A stretch of 64,000 bases of DNA from Tachypleus tridentatus (GCF_004210375.1 NW_027467782.1:38305771-38369770), one strand, 5' to 3'; positions 14,909 to 27,528 are shown, counted from the stretch's first letter. Numbers and translations are program-made. Notes: generated by a model from the sequence alone, not told the origin.

Positions 14909-15969
14909 GGTTATTTTACTTCAAAATGTCAGCAAAATACAGTCCCAAACAAAACAATCAAGCGAGTGTTTCAGCTGAAGCATTGTTTTGTCAATTTTTT
15001 TTTCTTTTCGAGTGTGTCGGTTTTTAAAGGACAGATGGCGAAGTATACAAATGGCGCGAATTACAGTGTTACTGTTAGAAGCTGGTATTAGAATGTTAAT
15101 ATACATGCAGTGAGTTAGTAGGACTTGATTTATTATAAATTTTAGAAAAACTTACATTTCAGAAACAAAAGTGTGCTGTGTTGCAAATAACGATACTTTT
15201 GCTCTTGTTTGTTATGAAGCTCTAAGATATATCTACTCGTAGCAGAACTGATTAAATCTAATATAAATTTCCTGAAGCAAACCTAACGTTCTGTACAACT
15301 ACAAATGCTACAATGGATACACATATTTTGATACTGTGTAAAGGTAAGAAAGTAAAAGTTATTTATCTTATTATTTAATTATGTGAGATGAATTAAATAG
15401 ATTCAAAGACGTAAGAGGAAAAAGCTGAAACTTAAAAGTACAGAACTGTATTTTAATTAAAGTTTTACTATCCATACCAGCCATCTTAAGAATACATTTT
15501 CACTTCAGGTGGATTTCTCGTCATCATGAAAAGCTGAGAAAGATATTTCCTATAAGAAAATAAGTTCATTAAACTCGAAGTACAAGTTAAACAGCGATTA
15601 GCCTAACGTAATGTTTTCAATATACCAAGGTTATATTTCTAGTATTTAGTATTAGAACTGTCATTGACAGTGTCAGCAGCAAGCATACTAATTATAAGGT
15701 GTATTTAATTATAATAGCGCATTACAGCCGACATGGTTCTGCAAATAGAAAACACGGCCTTAATACACCTTCTGACAGCACTGCTGTTTGTACTAGTAAT
15801 AGCATTACTAATGTTATTCATTTATTGTTGCTGTAGAAATTAACTTTGGTAGTGAAATATTCTAGAAATATGTAACTACCTGTAAAGGTTAAATGGTTCA
15901 TATTGCATACTGTGTTATTACTATTGTCTGCATGTTTTCTGTTTAAGATGATACATTGTGTTCTTTTAC
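14909..15969. other. no gene; short dispersed-repeat motif near 15500
   Basis: The stretch at about 15497-15545 (acttcaggtggatttctcg then tcatcatgaaaagc) resembles 29050-29087 in this window. Both may come from one dispersed repeat. Nothing else was recognised. Confidence 0.35.
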
Positions 15970-16225
15970 TTAGTTTAGTTTGAAATTTCATACAAAGCCA
16001 CACAAGGCCACTTGTAATAATCGTCCATAATTTTTAAGTAATAGACTAGAGAGAATGTAGTTTGTCGACACTACCAACTCTTTAGCTACTGTTTACAAAT
16101 GAGTAGTGGGATTAAGTGTTGCATATAATGTTCCATGGTTGTAAGAGTGAGCATGTTGAAGGATGAGAAATGGCACCTCAACTCTCAGTTGCAAACTGAG
16201 TGACCTAATTACTGGACCAATTATT
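15970..16225 (-). mobile_element. SINE family A, ancient copy
   Basis: The full reverse-strand layout can be followed from tgaaatttcatacaaagc through gactagagagaatgtag, gtgggattaagtgttgc and agagtgagcatgttgaagg to a head ending near 16225. It is far more diverged than any other A copy here, so it probably inserted much earlier. Confidence 0.65.
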
Positions 16226-17213
16226 GTAGAAATGACAATACTGTAATACAGGTGTAGCAGTAGCTCCCATTTGCTAAGGTGAAGTTCATACCATGGAGCA
16301 TTTATTAGTTCATAATTGGAAAAAAAACAACAACAAAGTCTTTAAAATTACACTATAGTAAATATATAATCAATTTGCAAGTTTCTATTATATGTGTGTT
16401 ATTTTATTTATGTATTTTAATGAAGAAATAGTATTGTTTTGGGTAAATATTTTTATAGCATATAATTTGATTTAAATTTTTCCTCCTCTAAATTTTAGCA
16501 TTGTTGATGAGCACTACTTTTAACAAATAGTAACAGACTATAAAAATAATAGCACCATCAATAACCTTCAGACATTTTCAGATTAACTGTGATACCCAGA
16601 TTTTGACAAGATATTCAAGCTACCAAACACTAAGTGTAAGTAATAAAATCATGGTGTACCATCAGATGGTGCATTCTTTATAAACATTCTTCATAGCCAT
16701 CTTTACACTGACAGTTGATTGATAAAATGTGCTAATCTTTGACCAATGACTTAGCATCACAGGGTTGTAAATCAACCAATTACAAATTATCCTCATAATT
16801 GTGAATACTTTATAAGGTGATAATAGACATAACATTATAAACAAATAATCAAATCAAAACAAACACTGTTGAGAATGTTTCTTTGAGAAATAACCAGAAA
16901 AATAAATGAATTTGTTATTGAAATAAAAAATTTATTTTCTACAGCACAGTTGGAATCAGCAGAAAATAGGTTGATTCACACAACAGTCTCTTTACAGTGA
17001 TTACAGTTTACACATTTCTTGGTGTTATGTTTATTATGTGTGAAAAACATAATGATTAATGTCTATTGCTTGTCTTTTGCAAAATGAATTATAACTTGGT
17101 TTCAAAATTATTTTAAATTTATCAGTTGTGCTTTAACAACAATTTCATTATTTGCTTTGAATAGTTTACAAAATACAGCTTTTTGATGAATAAAATATTT
17201 TATTAAACAAGTT
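16226..17213. other. no recognised feature
   Basis: AT-rich sequence leading into the assembly gap. No gene or repeat family was recognised. Confidence 0.4.
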
Positions 17214-17713
17214 NNNNNNNNNNNNNNNNNNNNNNNNNNNNNNNNNNNNNNNNNNNNNNNNNNNNNNNNNNNNNNNNNNNNNNNNNNNNNNNNNNNNNNN
17301 NNNNNNNNNNNNNNNNNNNNNNNNNNNNNNNNNNNNNNNNNNNNNNNNNNNNNNNNNNNNNNNNNNNNNNNNNNNNNNNNNNNNNNNNNNNNNNNNNNNN
17401 NNNNNNNNNNNNNNNNNNNNNNNNNNNNNNNNNNNNNNNNNNNNNNNNNNNNNNNNNNNNNNNNNNNNNNNNNNNNNNNNNNNNNNNNNNNNNNNNNNNN
17501 NNNNNNNNNNNNNNNNNNNNNNNNNNNNNNNNNNNNNNNNNNNNNNNNNNNNNNNNNNNNNNNNNNNNNNNNNNNNNNNNNNNNNNNNNNNNNNNNNNNN
17601 NNNNNNNNNNNNNNNNNNNNNNNNNNNNNNNNNNNNNNNNNNNNNNNNNNNNNNNNNNNNNNNNNNNNNNNNNNNNNNNNNNNNNNNNNNNNNNNNNNNN
17701 NNNNNNNNNNNNN
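17214..17713. other. assembly gap of exactly 500 N
   Basis: The run is exactly 500 N, typical of a scaffolding placeholder of unknown true length. It removes the 5' part of the Tigger element that resumes at 17714. The two long open frames reported across this gap are artefacts of translating N. Confidence 0.99.
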
Positions 17714-18965
17714 ACAAACAATGGAAGAGGTGTAAAAGTGTTGTTGATTTGGGTAAACGAAAAACAGTTAACTGGTGATAGCATTTTGAGACCATCATTT
17801 GTGAGAAAGCAAAGCAGTTTTATGCTGACCTCCTGAAAATACTTCTGGAACGAGTGCTGATCCAAGTGATGTCTTTAAGGCTAGTAGGAGTGTTTTGAAA
17901 AATATTGGAAGAGAAGTGACATATATAGCTTTGTGAGACATGGGGAGGGTGCTCATTCTAACAAAGATGCTGCTGATAAATTTGTCAGGGAATTTAAGGA
18001 CTATGTAGAAGCTGAGGGTTTTATTCCCGAACAAGTGTTCAACTGTGATGAGACAGGCCTTTTTTGTAAGAAAATGCCAAAGACAACCTACGTCACCAAG
18101 GAGGAGAAGTCACTGCTAGGGCACAAGCCAATGAAGGACAGGCTAACTCTCTTGTCATGTAATAATGCAAGTGGGGTCTTAAAACTTAAGCCTTTGCTTG
18201 TTTACCATTCTGAGAACCCAGTTGTTGTTTTTTTAAATAATTTTCTGAAAAGAAAATTAAATGTCATGTGGAGGGCTAATAGTAAAGTATGACACAGAGT
18301 TAACCCTCAGAGAGTTCTGGAAAAATCACTTTAATAATCTCCATTGCTTGAGGATCATAGACAAAGCCTGGAAGGAAGTGTCTTTGAGGACCATGAACTC
18401 AACCTGGAAGAAATTGCAACCAGATTCAGTTGCAGATAGAGATTTTGAAGACTTTGAGTCTGAGCCTATTGTCGAGGATATTGTCTCACTAGGCAAGTGT
18501 ATGGGCTTGAATGTGAGTGGTGATGATGTGTAGGAGTTGGTGGAAGACCACAACACTGAGCTCACCATGGAAGAACTCCAAGACCTTCAGAAGGAGCAGC
18601 AACAGAAGGCAACACTGAGGAAGTGTCTTCAGATGAGGAGGAGGGAAGGGAGGGTGTTCCTAGTTCATTAATCAAGGAAAGTGTGGAAAATAGGGAGAGT
18701 TGCAAAGTTTTGTGGAAAAATTTCACCCTGACAAAGCTGTAGCAAACTGCAGCATAAACCTTTTCAATGACAATGCCATGTCTTACTTCTGAAACATTTT
18801 AAAATGCAGGCAAAAACAAATCTTATTAGACAAGTTTTTAGTGAGAAATAGGTCCAGTGAGTCTCAAGCGTGTTGTAGTGGTGCAAAGGGAGAGAAAAGA
18901 GAAAAAACCCCAGAAGGAAAGTCACCTGACGTTTTTATGGAAGGTGACTCCCCTTCCAATAATCT
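17714..18965 (+). mobile_element. Tigger/pogo transposon with central deletion
   Basis: The copy resumes after the gap inside the CENP-B-like DNA-binding half (LLIWVNEKQLTGDS, then ASRSVLKN). It runs into the DDE domain with VRHGEGAHSNKDAADKF, VFNCDETGLFCKKMP (first catalytic Asp), TKEEKSLLGHKPMKDRL, KPLLVYHSENP and LNVMWRANSK. It then jumps to DTELTLREFWKNHFNNLHC, FESEPIVEDIVSLGKCMG and a C-terminal tail including RNRSSESQACCSGAKG and DVFMEGDSPS. The missing block is the part that carries the second and third catalytic Asp in relatives (the DNAPAH and QPMDQ motifs). Small frame changes add to this, so it cannot encode a working transposase. The order and wording match Tigger1-like elements of animals, from memory. 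Confidence 0.9.
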
Positions 18966-19289
18966 TATAAGCTTTTATAAGATCACTTCTTACTCTTCTT
19001 TACTCAGCATTTCCCTGCATGCAACCTAAAATCTTGTTTTCCTTATGATTAACTAACATATATTGTCTAGAAGACCTTAGGAACACTAACAATTATGCCT
19101 CAATCTTACTTACTTGATTTTACAATGTCTTAAATGCAATATGAGGTCCAGAAATTTATTAACTTCACTTTATTTTAGTTCTTTTATCCTCTGTTCTCTT
19201 ACACTCCTAGGTATGTTTTAGTATTGTATATAGAATACAGGTTAACTGGGTTACAACTAAAATATTCATGGTTGACCAAGTATGATAAT
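18966..19289. other. flank between Tigger and left inverted arm
   Basis: No gene is visible. The 3' terminal inverted repeat of the Tigger copy should lie in the first part of this interval, but it cannot be paired because the 5' end is in the gap. Confidence 0.35.
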
Positions 19290-21916
19290 GACTGAAAATG
19301 TCTGATGACCATTGCTGTCAGTGAACAAAGGTAATGAGGTGACCTTATTCACTGGACAAAGAATGTAAGTTGAAATTCTTGATATGAGCCTACTTTCTTT
19401 GTTCACACTTTTACTAAATGATCAAAAAGAAAGATGCACTACTTTGAAGAGCTAAATATTTAGCATTACAGATATCAATCTTGAAGTAAAGAGGACTGGA
19501 AGGTTAAACACCAACCATCTTGTAGAAGAGGAACATTGTATTGTTTGAAATGGTAAGTGAGCTGCATCAGCTATTCCAAGTTATCAGTACAATAATGTAT
19601 TTTAGTAGTCTGTTCTCTTTATTATACTTTTAAAATTAAACAATAAGTTATTCTCTTGTAAACACTCTTAAACTCCTATATTTTGTTTGTTTTAATTGAT
19701 TTTTTTTACCTAGTGTTTTCCTAGCATCATTACAAAATGTACCTGATTTGCATGTTTGTTTGTTTTTTCTCTTTATCATTTAATACTGAAACTTATGTTA
19801 GTGAACTTTCTTTTTGTCTTTCCTACAAGAAAACATCTCTTAAACAGCAACTTCTATAACTTTTTAAGAAATAAAAATTCATTCAATGTTTTTAGGTAAA
19901 AATAAAATATCTACTATTTCTAAACTACTTAGTTCAGAGACGTCTCAAGAAATGTTTCCAGGAACAGAGGGTTAAAGTTAAGAGCAATGAATCTGCCATT
20001 ACAGACAAGTGCTTACAATCAGACTTGATCATTATGATTTGTAAGACTCATTTAAGTCATACTGTAGATTTGCAGCTATATATACTACATAATAGTACAT
20101 GTTGGTCTGTTCTTTTACATTCTTAACCCTGCATTAGAATTTCACCCTGTATAAAACAGCTGCTCAAATAGGTACAGTAATCTGAAATTACACAAAGTCC
20201 ATTATTTCAATGGCATTTACTGTATATGTATACTAAGAACAATACATCTCTTTGGTAACCTGCTGCTGATATTACCAGCAAGTGGCAACAAGTTAATCCC
20301 AATCACATTATGTCAGGGCTTACAGAATGTTATCAAGACTGCATAGATTTCTTTGAAGACCTGACTGACAATTGCCATATTTTATATCCAAGAAGCTGCT
20401 GTAGTAGTGACATTTTCCATTATTAAGCTACAAGGTAGGTATCTGGAGGTTTTAAATAAAGCTGCTGATAAACCTAGCAATTTTTTTATTAGAACTCATA
20501 ATCAAGTGTTCTTCATAAACACAATATAGGAGAACTAAAATTAATTTAGTACATCACTTCTTAGCTTGCAGCCTGAGCAAATATAATTATTGTCAGAAAA
20601 CAACAAAATTATAAACCCTGTCATTTTGAAAATCCTTCAAAGGTAATGAGCACATTGTGTTTTTGTAACTTACAAGAGGGTAAAAATTGTAGATAATGGA
20701 AAAGTAATTAAAAGTTTTAATGACATTATAAAATCTAAAAAATTATCAAATGTTTATACCCTAGTATTTTAGTAGTATTAAAAAGGATAAACAAATTCTT
20801 GCTTTTATGACCTTGATGTAATGCACATAAAACACTTTTACAGAGGCATAAAAACTGGCAGTGTTGAGTTCCTTTAGATTTTTTCATGAGTAAAACTTTC
20901 TGAAGACAGTGATTGCATAGACTTATGAAAAGTTAACAAATGTTTGAAAATATCTAGATATTATTATTTTTTGACTACAATTTTCATGATAACAAAACAC
21001 TGCATTTACATCTCAAAAGGTCCAAAATCAAATTCTATGACTACATGATGCACTAAACTCATACCTCACTGAATAACAAAATATACAACATGATTACTCC
21101 AGTTATGTTTTACCAGATAAGGAAGATCATCAACACCTAAAGGCTATAATTACCTTTTTTCAGGAAATAAAATTCACAACATCATCACTAAATCAATGTA
21201 GTTAAACCCCACTATGTAATAAAGCATGTATCACAACTACTCAAAAAACATAGCTGATTATAACCAGAAAAAAAAATACATACCGGTACTGTTTGTACAC
21301 TAAGTCCTGTCTAATGAGATAAAACATTGTACAGTGGCCAGCTGTGGTTTTGTGCAGAGAAAACCCATACAATGGATCTCTGTGGAGAGCATATGTCAGC
21401 TTCCACTTGATAAATCCACTACTGCTGCTACATAGCACATGAACACATTAGCAAATTTTTTATATGTATGGAATTTTTCCATTGTCTTGTGACTCCTAAA
21501 AATAACCCTCAAAACTGATAATGAAAACATAAGGATATGAGCTACCTCAGATATAATTTTTTTTTCACCTTTAAGAGATTGTAGATTGACCAAATGTTAT
21601 TATTTTACCTGAATAATAAATATAAAAAAGGTTCAGTCATAAAAGTGACATATTCTGATAAAATATAATAACTTTTAAATAGTTGTGTGAAACAAAATGA
21701 AGAAAAATTGCAAATATACTTTGAGAATGTAATATAACAAGCTAGAAACATAAAATCCCTCTGAATGCATTAATTAATATAAAAACTACATGTACTTTGG
21801 ACTTCAAAGGTTTATTATATGCATTAATGATCTAATGATTTCATTCATAAATAATTTCAACCAGACAATATGGTGAATGGATGGTGGATAATATTCTGTA
21901 CACATTAGATGGAATG

Positions 21917-22030
21917 TGTTTGTTCTGTTATAGCAAAGCAGCATCAGGCCATCTACTGTGTCCACCAAGGAAAATCAAAGCCCTGATTTTAGCAATGTAA
22001 ATTCAAACACTAACCTCTTTCCTACTAGGG
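21917..22030 (-). mobile_element. SINE family C in left arm
   Basis: Reverse-strand family C: tail ttctgttatagcaaagc, body catctactgtgtccacc, and B-box complement aatcaaagccctgattt. The matching copy in the right arm is at 39607-39722, so it was in place before the duplication. Confidence 0.7.
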
Positions 22031-22719
22031 AACAGACAATGAACACTTGTATAACAGTTGTTATGGAGTGAATACCTTTTCTAAGTTAGCATTCACAAAC
22101 TTCATATTATAAAAACTGTTGTTATAACAAACTACTTGCATCAATTGTATTCCAACCACTACTGTAGTTGTTGTATGCCAGTGAGCCTTATAAGCTATTA
22201 AATGCAATGGTAGCCCACATCAAGATCTTTTGTCAAGGTTAAAATAGCCTTCTTGTTTTCAAATTATAAATTTCTCTAAAAAAAAGATTCCTAATTCTTT
22301 TAGCTTGTTTCACCACAGTCAAATACATTAGACTACTGAAGGTTTTTCAATGTGTGTAAATAATCATACTTAAATAATTTTAAACCTTCACACTACCATT
22401 ATTTTCTAATGGGATACAAAACATATTTATATATGGTGTCTTTGTTGTTAAAATTTGCAATAATTTTATCAAGATACAAATAATAGTTGATACTATGGAA
22501 TAAGAACCAGAATCTCATTTGATTAAGTAAGTGGTTCAAAGGTTGTATGAAGTTCAAAGTTAGAAAATTGAAAACAGATGTTTAATTTCAAAGAAAATGG
22601 CTGATATTTACCTGTAAGTATTTTGCAGTAAAAACAATATTTCATGGTTAAGAAGGCTCCAATACATACAAAGATACATTAACAAATCCACCATCATATC
22701 ATATTATTTACAGTTGGTG

Positions 22720-23019
22720 GCCCGGGATGGCCATGTGGGTTAAGGCATGCGACTTGTTATCTGAGGGTCTCGGAAGAGCAACGACTTAACACTACCTATT
22801 GCCAACCCTAGGTTAGTCTTTTACCAAACATGCTTGACCTTTCAGCTGTGGAGGCGTTATAATGGTTCAGTCTATCCAACTGTACGTTGGTAAAAGAGTA
22901 GTTCAAGAGTTGGCATTGGGTGGTGATGACTAGCAACCTTCCCTCTAGTCTTAAATTAGGGACAACTAGCGCAGGTAGCCCTCGAGTAGCTTTGCGCAAA
23001 ATTCAAAAACAAAGCAACA
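22720..23019 (+). mobile_element. SINE family A, left-arm-specific insertion
   Basis: The 9-bp target-site duplication ATTTACAGT lies at 22706-22714 and 23020-23028. The right arm at the corresponding place (near 38185) shows the uninterrupted site. Between head and body there is a scrambled stretch of about 50 bases (gcaacgacttaacactacc and on) that resembles reverse-strand body sequence, suggesting template switching or an internal inversion. Confidence 0.9.
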
Positions 23020-23198
23020 ATTTACAGTAGGAAAATAATTAAATGTATAAAAAACTATTACCTTTTAAAATTATGCAAGAGTGTACACGTTATCTTATAT
23101 ACTTATAGATAACTCAAATTGTAAAAATATTATGCTAAAAATATTTTTAAAATTGTTTTACAAACTGCGAAAGTTTATGACTGTATATATACATATAT

Positions 23199-23893
23199 GG
23201 CCCGACATGGCCAAGCGTGTTAAGGTGTTCGACTCGGAATCCGAGGGTCACGGGTACGAATCCCGGTCACACCAAACACGCTCGCCCACCCAGCCATGGG
23301 GGCTTTATAATGTTACAGTCAATCACACTATTCGTTGGTAAAGGAGTAGCAGTCTCCATATAAGGCAAACACCGAGGTGGATATTCAGGTCTCAGAGGAA
23401 ATAACATAAATGTAGAACCTTCCAGGAGTACAAGAGAAGCAAAATAACAAAATAATGTACTTTTAAGTCTATCCACCTCACAAAACATATTTTGTTGTGT
23501 TACTTTTCGCGTAATGTTTCTGATACAAAGAAACGAAGACAACATGTAGTATTCAGTATTCATTTTCCTTTATTGAGTCATTTGTACTTCGTGGATTATT
23601 TCTGAATTTGAAGTTTCTCACTCCACCTTATCACCAGACAGAAGAAATATTTTCTAATACCTGTAATTACTTTGAGAGTCCCCGTCACATTAAACATGCT
23701 CGCCCTTTTAACCGTGGGAAGGTTATAATGTGACGGTCAATCCCATTATTCGTTGGTAAAATATTAGCCCAAAAGTTGGCGCTGGGTGGTGATGACTAGC
23801 TGCCTTCCCTCTAGTCTTAAACTGCTAAATTAGGAATGTCTAGCGCAGATAGCCCTCGAGCAGTTTTGCACGAAATTCAAAACAAACAAACAA
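23199..23893 (+). mobile_element. compound SINE family A with internal non-SINE insert
   Basis: A 5' SINE part (23199 to about 23350: head with B-box gggtacgaatccc, and body as far as ttcgttggtaaaggagtagc) is followed by about 330 bp with no similarity to the SINE. A second SINE part then starts again inside the head (gtccccgtcacattaaac, about 23678) and runs to the AAAC tail. One perfect 14-bp duplication, ATATATACATATAT, brackets the whole unit (23185-23198 and 23894-23907). The right arm near 38025 has the empty site. The unit therefore appears to have arrived as a single insertion, or as a nested insertion that left no outer trace. Confidence 0.85.
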
Positions 23894-24162
23894 ATATATA
23901 CATATATAAAGTATAATCAGTACATGTGTATTTTTATCAAATCAACACTGAAATGGTGAAAATGTTTTATAATAAATTTGTATAAAATACGCAAATATTT
24001 GAGATTTAAGTAATAATCTTTTATTGTGAAAATTATATGTATTTTATCCAAAAACGTCACAAGCATAAGCAAAATAAGTAACTGAACAGTTTAAGAACTT
24101 TTTTCATCTTCATTAATATCAGACCCTTTGGCTTCCTATTAATGGCCAGTGATCCCAAAAGA

Positions 24163-24199
24163 ATGTATGTATATATATGTGTGTGTGTGTGTGTGTGTG
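24163..24199 (+). repeat. TATG/TG microsatellite
   Basis: A run of alternating ta then tg dinucleotides. The right arm has a much shorter run at about 37737-37752, so it has expanded or contracted since the duplication. Confidence 0.95.
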
Positions 24200-24431
24200 A
24201 AATTGAATGCTTCGAATGAACATCCTTAATGAGTTGTGTTATATGCCACAACAGCAGTTTCTTTGGTACTACATTGTCAATCAAAGACTATAGCTTTAAG
24301 AACTAATATTTTATTCTTAATCTGCTAAATGTATTATTTCTATTGTTAATATTCTTAAGGTTACGTTTTAGGACTTAATTGACACCTAATGAAATACAAT
24401 TTAGATTTTAGAAAGGTGCTCATACTGATGT

Positions 24432-24561
24432 CCAAGCCTCAAATGGTACAGCGGTTTGTTTGCAGGCTCACACCACTAAAACCAGGGTTTCGAAGCCCAT
24501 GGTAGGCAGAGCACAGATAGCCCATTGTGCAGCTTTGTGCTTAATTCTGAACAAACAAACA
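24432..24561 (+). mobile_element. SINE family B in left arm, shared with right arm
   Basis: Head cctcaaatggtacagcgg, B-box cagggtttcgaagccc, body gcagagcacagatagccc, tail ending in AAACAAACAAAC. The counterpart at 37371-37497 sits at the equivalent position of the right arm, so this insertion predates the duplication. Confidence 0.9.
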
Positions 24562-24850
24562 AACTGATATCCAACGAATTTTCACTCGAATTTGAAAAGT
24601 TTATTACAAAACTATACTGCTTTGAAAATGTAAGTCTTTCTATTCGAAATTTTGAGTAACTTACAAGTTATTGTATCACAAAACAATATGAACTCAAATA
24701 ATAAATGAGCCATTTATCCCAATCTCATATACACTTTGAAGTACTTTAATTTATAGTTTGTAATTGCAATAATAAACTCACAACTACCGCTACTACCAGC
24801 TTTGATCAACATCCGACGTAGAATTTTAGCTTTACACATTTCGTGGGCAT

Positions 24851-25125
24851 TTGTTTGTTTGTTTGGGAATTTCGCACAAAGCTACTCGAGGGCTATCTGT
24901 GCTAGCCGTCCCTAATTTAGCAGTGTAAGACTAGAGGGAAGGCAGCTAGTCATCACCACCCACCGCCAACTCTTGGGCTACTCTTTACCAACGAATAGTG
25001 GGATTGACCGTAACATTATACACCCCCACGGCTGGGAGGGCGAGCATGTTTAGCGCGACGCGGGCGCGAACCCGCGACCCTCGGATTACGAGTCACACGC
25101 CTTACGCGCTAGGCCATGCCGGGCC
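24851..25125 (-). mobile_element. SINE family A, full length, left-arm-specific
   Basis: This is the best-preserved family A copy and serves as the reference. Its plus-sense order is a head gcccggcatggcc, an anticodon loop ctCGTaa as in tRNA-Thr, a B-box ggttcg, and a body tgtataatgttacggtcaa. Then come the segments agagttggcggtgggtgg and gactagctgccttccctc, and last a tail reading gctttgtgcgaaattccc with an AAAC repeat. An 11-bp duplication TTCGTGGGCAT flanks it (24840-24850 and 25126-25136). The right arm near 37155 has the empty site. Confidence 0.97.
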
Positions 25126-26071
25126 TTCGTGGGCATGAGCGCCAGTTTTAGTACTAATGCAATATTAAACATTACAGATTAAAATCACATTAATTACTTA
25201 CCTTAGGATCTGGAGACAACTATTGTGATATCATCCAAGTCCTATTTGTCACCTTTTAACCTCATAATACTGCTAGAATTACAAAATATTCTATTCTACT
25301 AACAATGACAAGAATATAAGCATACGTAAGCTTTTTAATATTCTTAATATGACGAGAATTTTCTTGCAGATTCGCTTGGCACTTTTTTGGAATTGTAGAG
25401 GTCGCTCGATAACACATGTAGCTTACTACGCAGGTCACTGACAATTTGCAAGCAAAATATTGCATTCAATACGTTGGGGTTAAAAGATATGATGCAGTAA
25501 AATGTTTATAGATTTATTTATGTGAAGTGATCACCCCAAGGAAAAACCAAACGAATCAGAAAAGAAAATTTACAAGAAGAAAAAAGTGAAACATATTTAA
25601 ATTTTATTGTCGTGTACAAGGACATTGTAAATATTAACCAGTGCAATATTTGTACTTGTAAAAATGTACTGTAACTTGAATTTATCGTAGCTGCTAAGCC
25701 TAATGCTGGTCTGTGAGGGTTAATACGAAAACGAGTTAGTTAACCACATAATTAATAATTGTTCATTCTCATTACAAGTAGTGTCTGCCGAATTATGTAA
25801 GTAGATTTGGACAACATTTTAAAATGAAATTATTAGTATATAACTTATAAGTTGGGACTACATAAATTGTAAATTTACAATTTTTAGACTTTAAAGGCAA
25901 TGGTGAAAACGTGCTTTGAATTGTGGCTCTATTGTAATCAGAAAAGGTATTTCTAGTGGTTGAGTGAGTCCTACAGGTTATTATGGTTTTATTCTTACTG
26001 TCACTTGTACACGTGAAGCAACTAGTAAAGCTTCAAGAGCACTTAACAGGGCAAGTACTTCTCTTTATAAC

Positions 26072-26111
26072 TTAATTGTATTAATGACTCTTTAATTGTA
26101 TTAATGACTCT
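26072..26111 (+). repeat. 20-bp perfect tandem duplication
   Basis: The word TTAATTGTATTAATGACTCT occurs twice in a row without change, which indicates a recent slippage event. Confidence 0.9.
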
Positions 26112-27149
26112 TTATGTGCAAGTTTTAAACTATGAAAAACTAGTTTTTATAATATTAAATAGTTTTTCATTAAAACAAATTCAGATACAAGACCAAAAAC
26201 AGCATGGGTAGATAATTGCACTTTGCAGTCACTTCGGATCTTTAGTTAATTGGTTGATACCTTTACCAAAACCTGATTGGCCAAAATACAGATAACTGTT
26301 GCACACTTTGTGAAAATTTGATCTACAGCTGGCCACAAAACAGATGTCAACATGCTACAACATTCAGTGATTAAGTGTGCTGATCCTGTATTGATAAAGT
26401 AACATTGATACAGGAAAAGAAGAAAGTGACTTGTAAGTTCAAAGTGACAGTGTAGATGTAATGGTTCAGACTTAGAGGTCAAAATTGCATAAAAAACAGG
26501 TGTGAAAGAACTGCAAGGTAATTTAAAAGTATGAAGAAAGAGAAAATAAAGGACTGATTCATCTATTCCACTGGAGAGTGATGAAGACTAAAACTTGAGG
26601 ATGTCTAGCAGAACTTCTGAGGATCCCATGGAGTTTGTGACACTGAATGAATGATGCAGATAATCCAAAAATTGAAGTGTAAAAGCAAGACGTTGTGGTA
26701 TTTCAACATGGCACAGGAGTTTTAGCTCATTCTAGAATGATTTTATTTATTAAGGATAGCCATTCAGCACAAATCCTGGGTGTCTGGCCTGTGGAAGCAG
26801 TGTTAAAAATTTGCAAACAGTCTAAAAAAAGTTGATTTATTTATATCAACCATTTGTAATTTTAATGTATATGAACAGAAACTAAAATAAATTGTTATCT
26901 GTGTTGATGGTGGCACTATTTTTCTCTCACTTTGACTATCTGAATTAGATTTACATTGCTTAGCTTTAGGCCAGACCATAAAATAACTTGTTGCAAAATT
27001 CATGGTTAAATTTCAAAATTTCTTAATCAGAATGAGAATTGATACATGAGTTAGTTTCATGCAAAGTAATCAATTAATTTTATGAAAATAATCAACTTGT
27101 GTGTCCAATTATTACCATCTTCAATATTCAGTAATCAAAAATTAATCTT

Positions 27150-27528
27150 TTTAGAGGCAGTTCACATCTTGCACAGAAAGCTGTCTTTATGTCTGCCTTA
27201 GAAATTTCCATGCTACTTGTGAAGTTCTGCTGATTGTGTGAGTAACTAATTTCCTCACACAGGTTGTGTAGTAATGATGGATTACAGTCATGTTGACTAA
27301 TTGTTTTTTCAATTACATTGTGATGCTTCTTGTTTGGTGATATTGTTTTGTCTGGTGCACATGAGATGGTGTGTCAGGTAAAGATGAGACTGTTTCTTGT
27401 TTCTGTTTTTTATAGTATTCTTTGGCTAGTGTATCAAATCTGATTTTGAAATAACCAAATACTTTGTTGAGGTCAGAAAATGACTGATTTGGGGTATATT
27501 CAGTGGTGATGCACACCAACACACACAC
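27150..27528 (-). other. unrecognised coding-like fragment
   Basis: On the minus strand, a frame with SDLNKVFGYFKIRFDTLAK and SLPDTPSHVHQTKQYH is followed after a frame change near 27330 by HNVIEKTISQHDCNPSLLH and FTSSMEISKADIKTAFCAR. The residue mix is protein-like over about 120 codons. I cannot name the family. A decayed DNA transposon or a broken host exon are both possible. Confidence 0.25.

Larger units (their letters stand above)
19290..25200 (+). repeat. left arm of a large inverted duplication
   Basis: Read in reverse complement, this segment matches 37085-42240 from end to end. For example, 19926-20090 matches the reverse of about 41500-41660 almost base for base, and 24790-24845 matches 37140-37205. 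Conservation is uneven: some 150-bp stretches look identical, others differ every 8-12 bases. The arm is longer than its partner because it holds three family A insertions that the partner lacks (at 22720, 23199 and 24851). Families B and C at 24432 and 21917 are shared by both arms. No host gene was recognised in it. Confidence 0.95.

Noticed and set aside
17166-17865. Two open frames of 210 and 220 codons
   Set aside because: They span the 500-N gap; nearly all their residues are translated N.
22720-25125. Family A heads as genuine tRNA-Thr genes
   Set aside because: Each head continues into the same SINE body and A-rich tail, acceptor stems do not pair properly, and target-site duplications flank several copies.
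19290-25200. Left and right arms as terminal inverted repeats of one giant transposon
   Set aside because: The outer ends show no target-site duplication that I can see, and the inner sequence has no element-type genes spanning it; a duplication is simpler.
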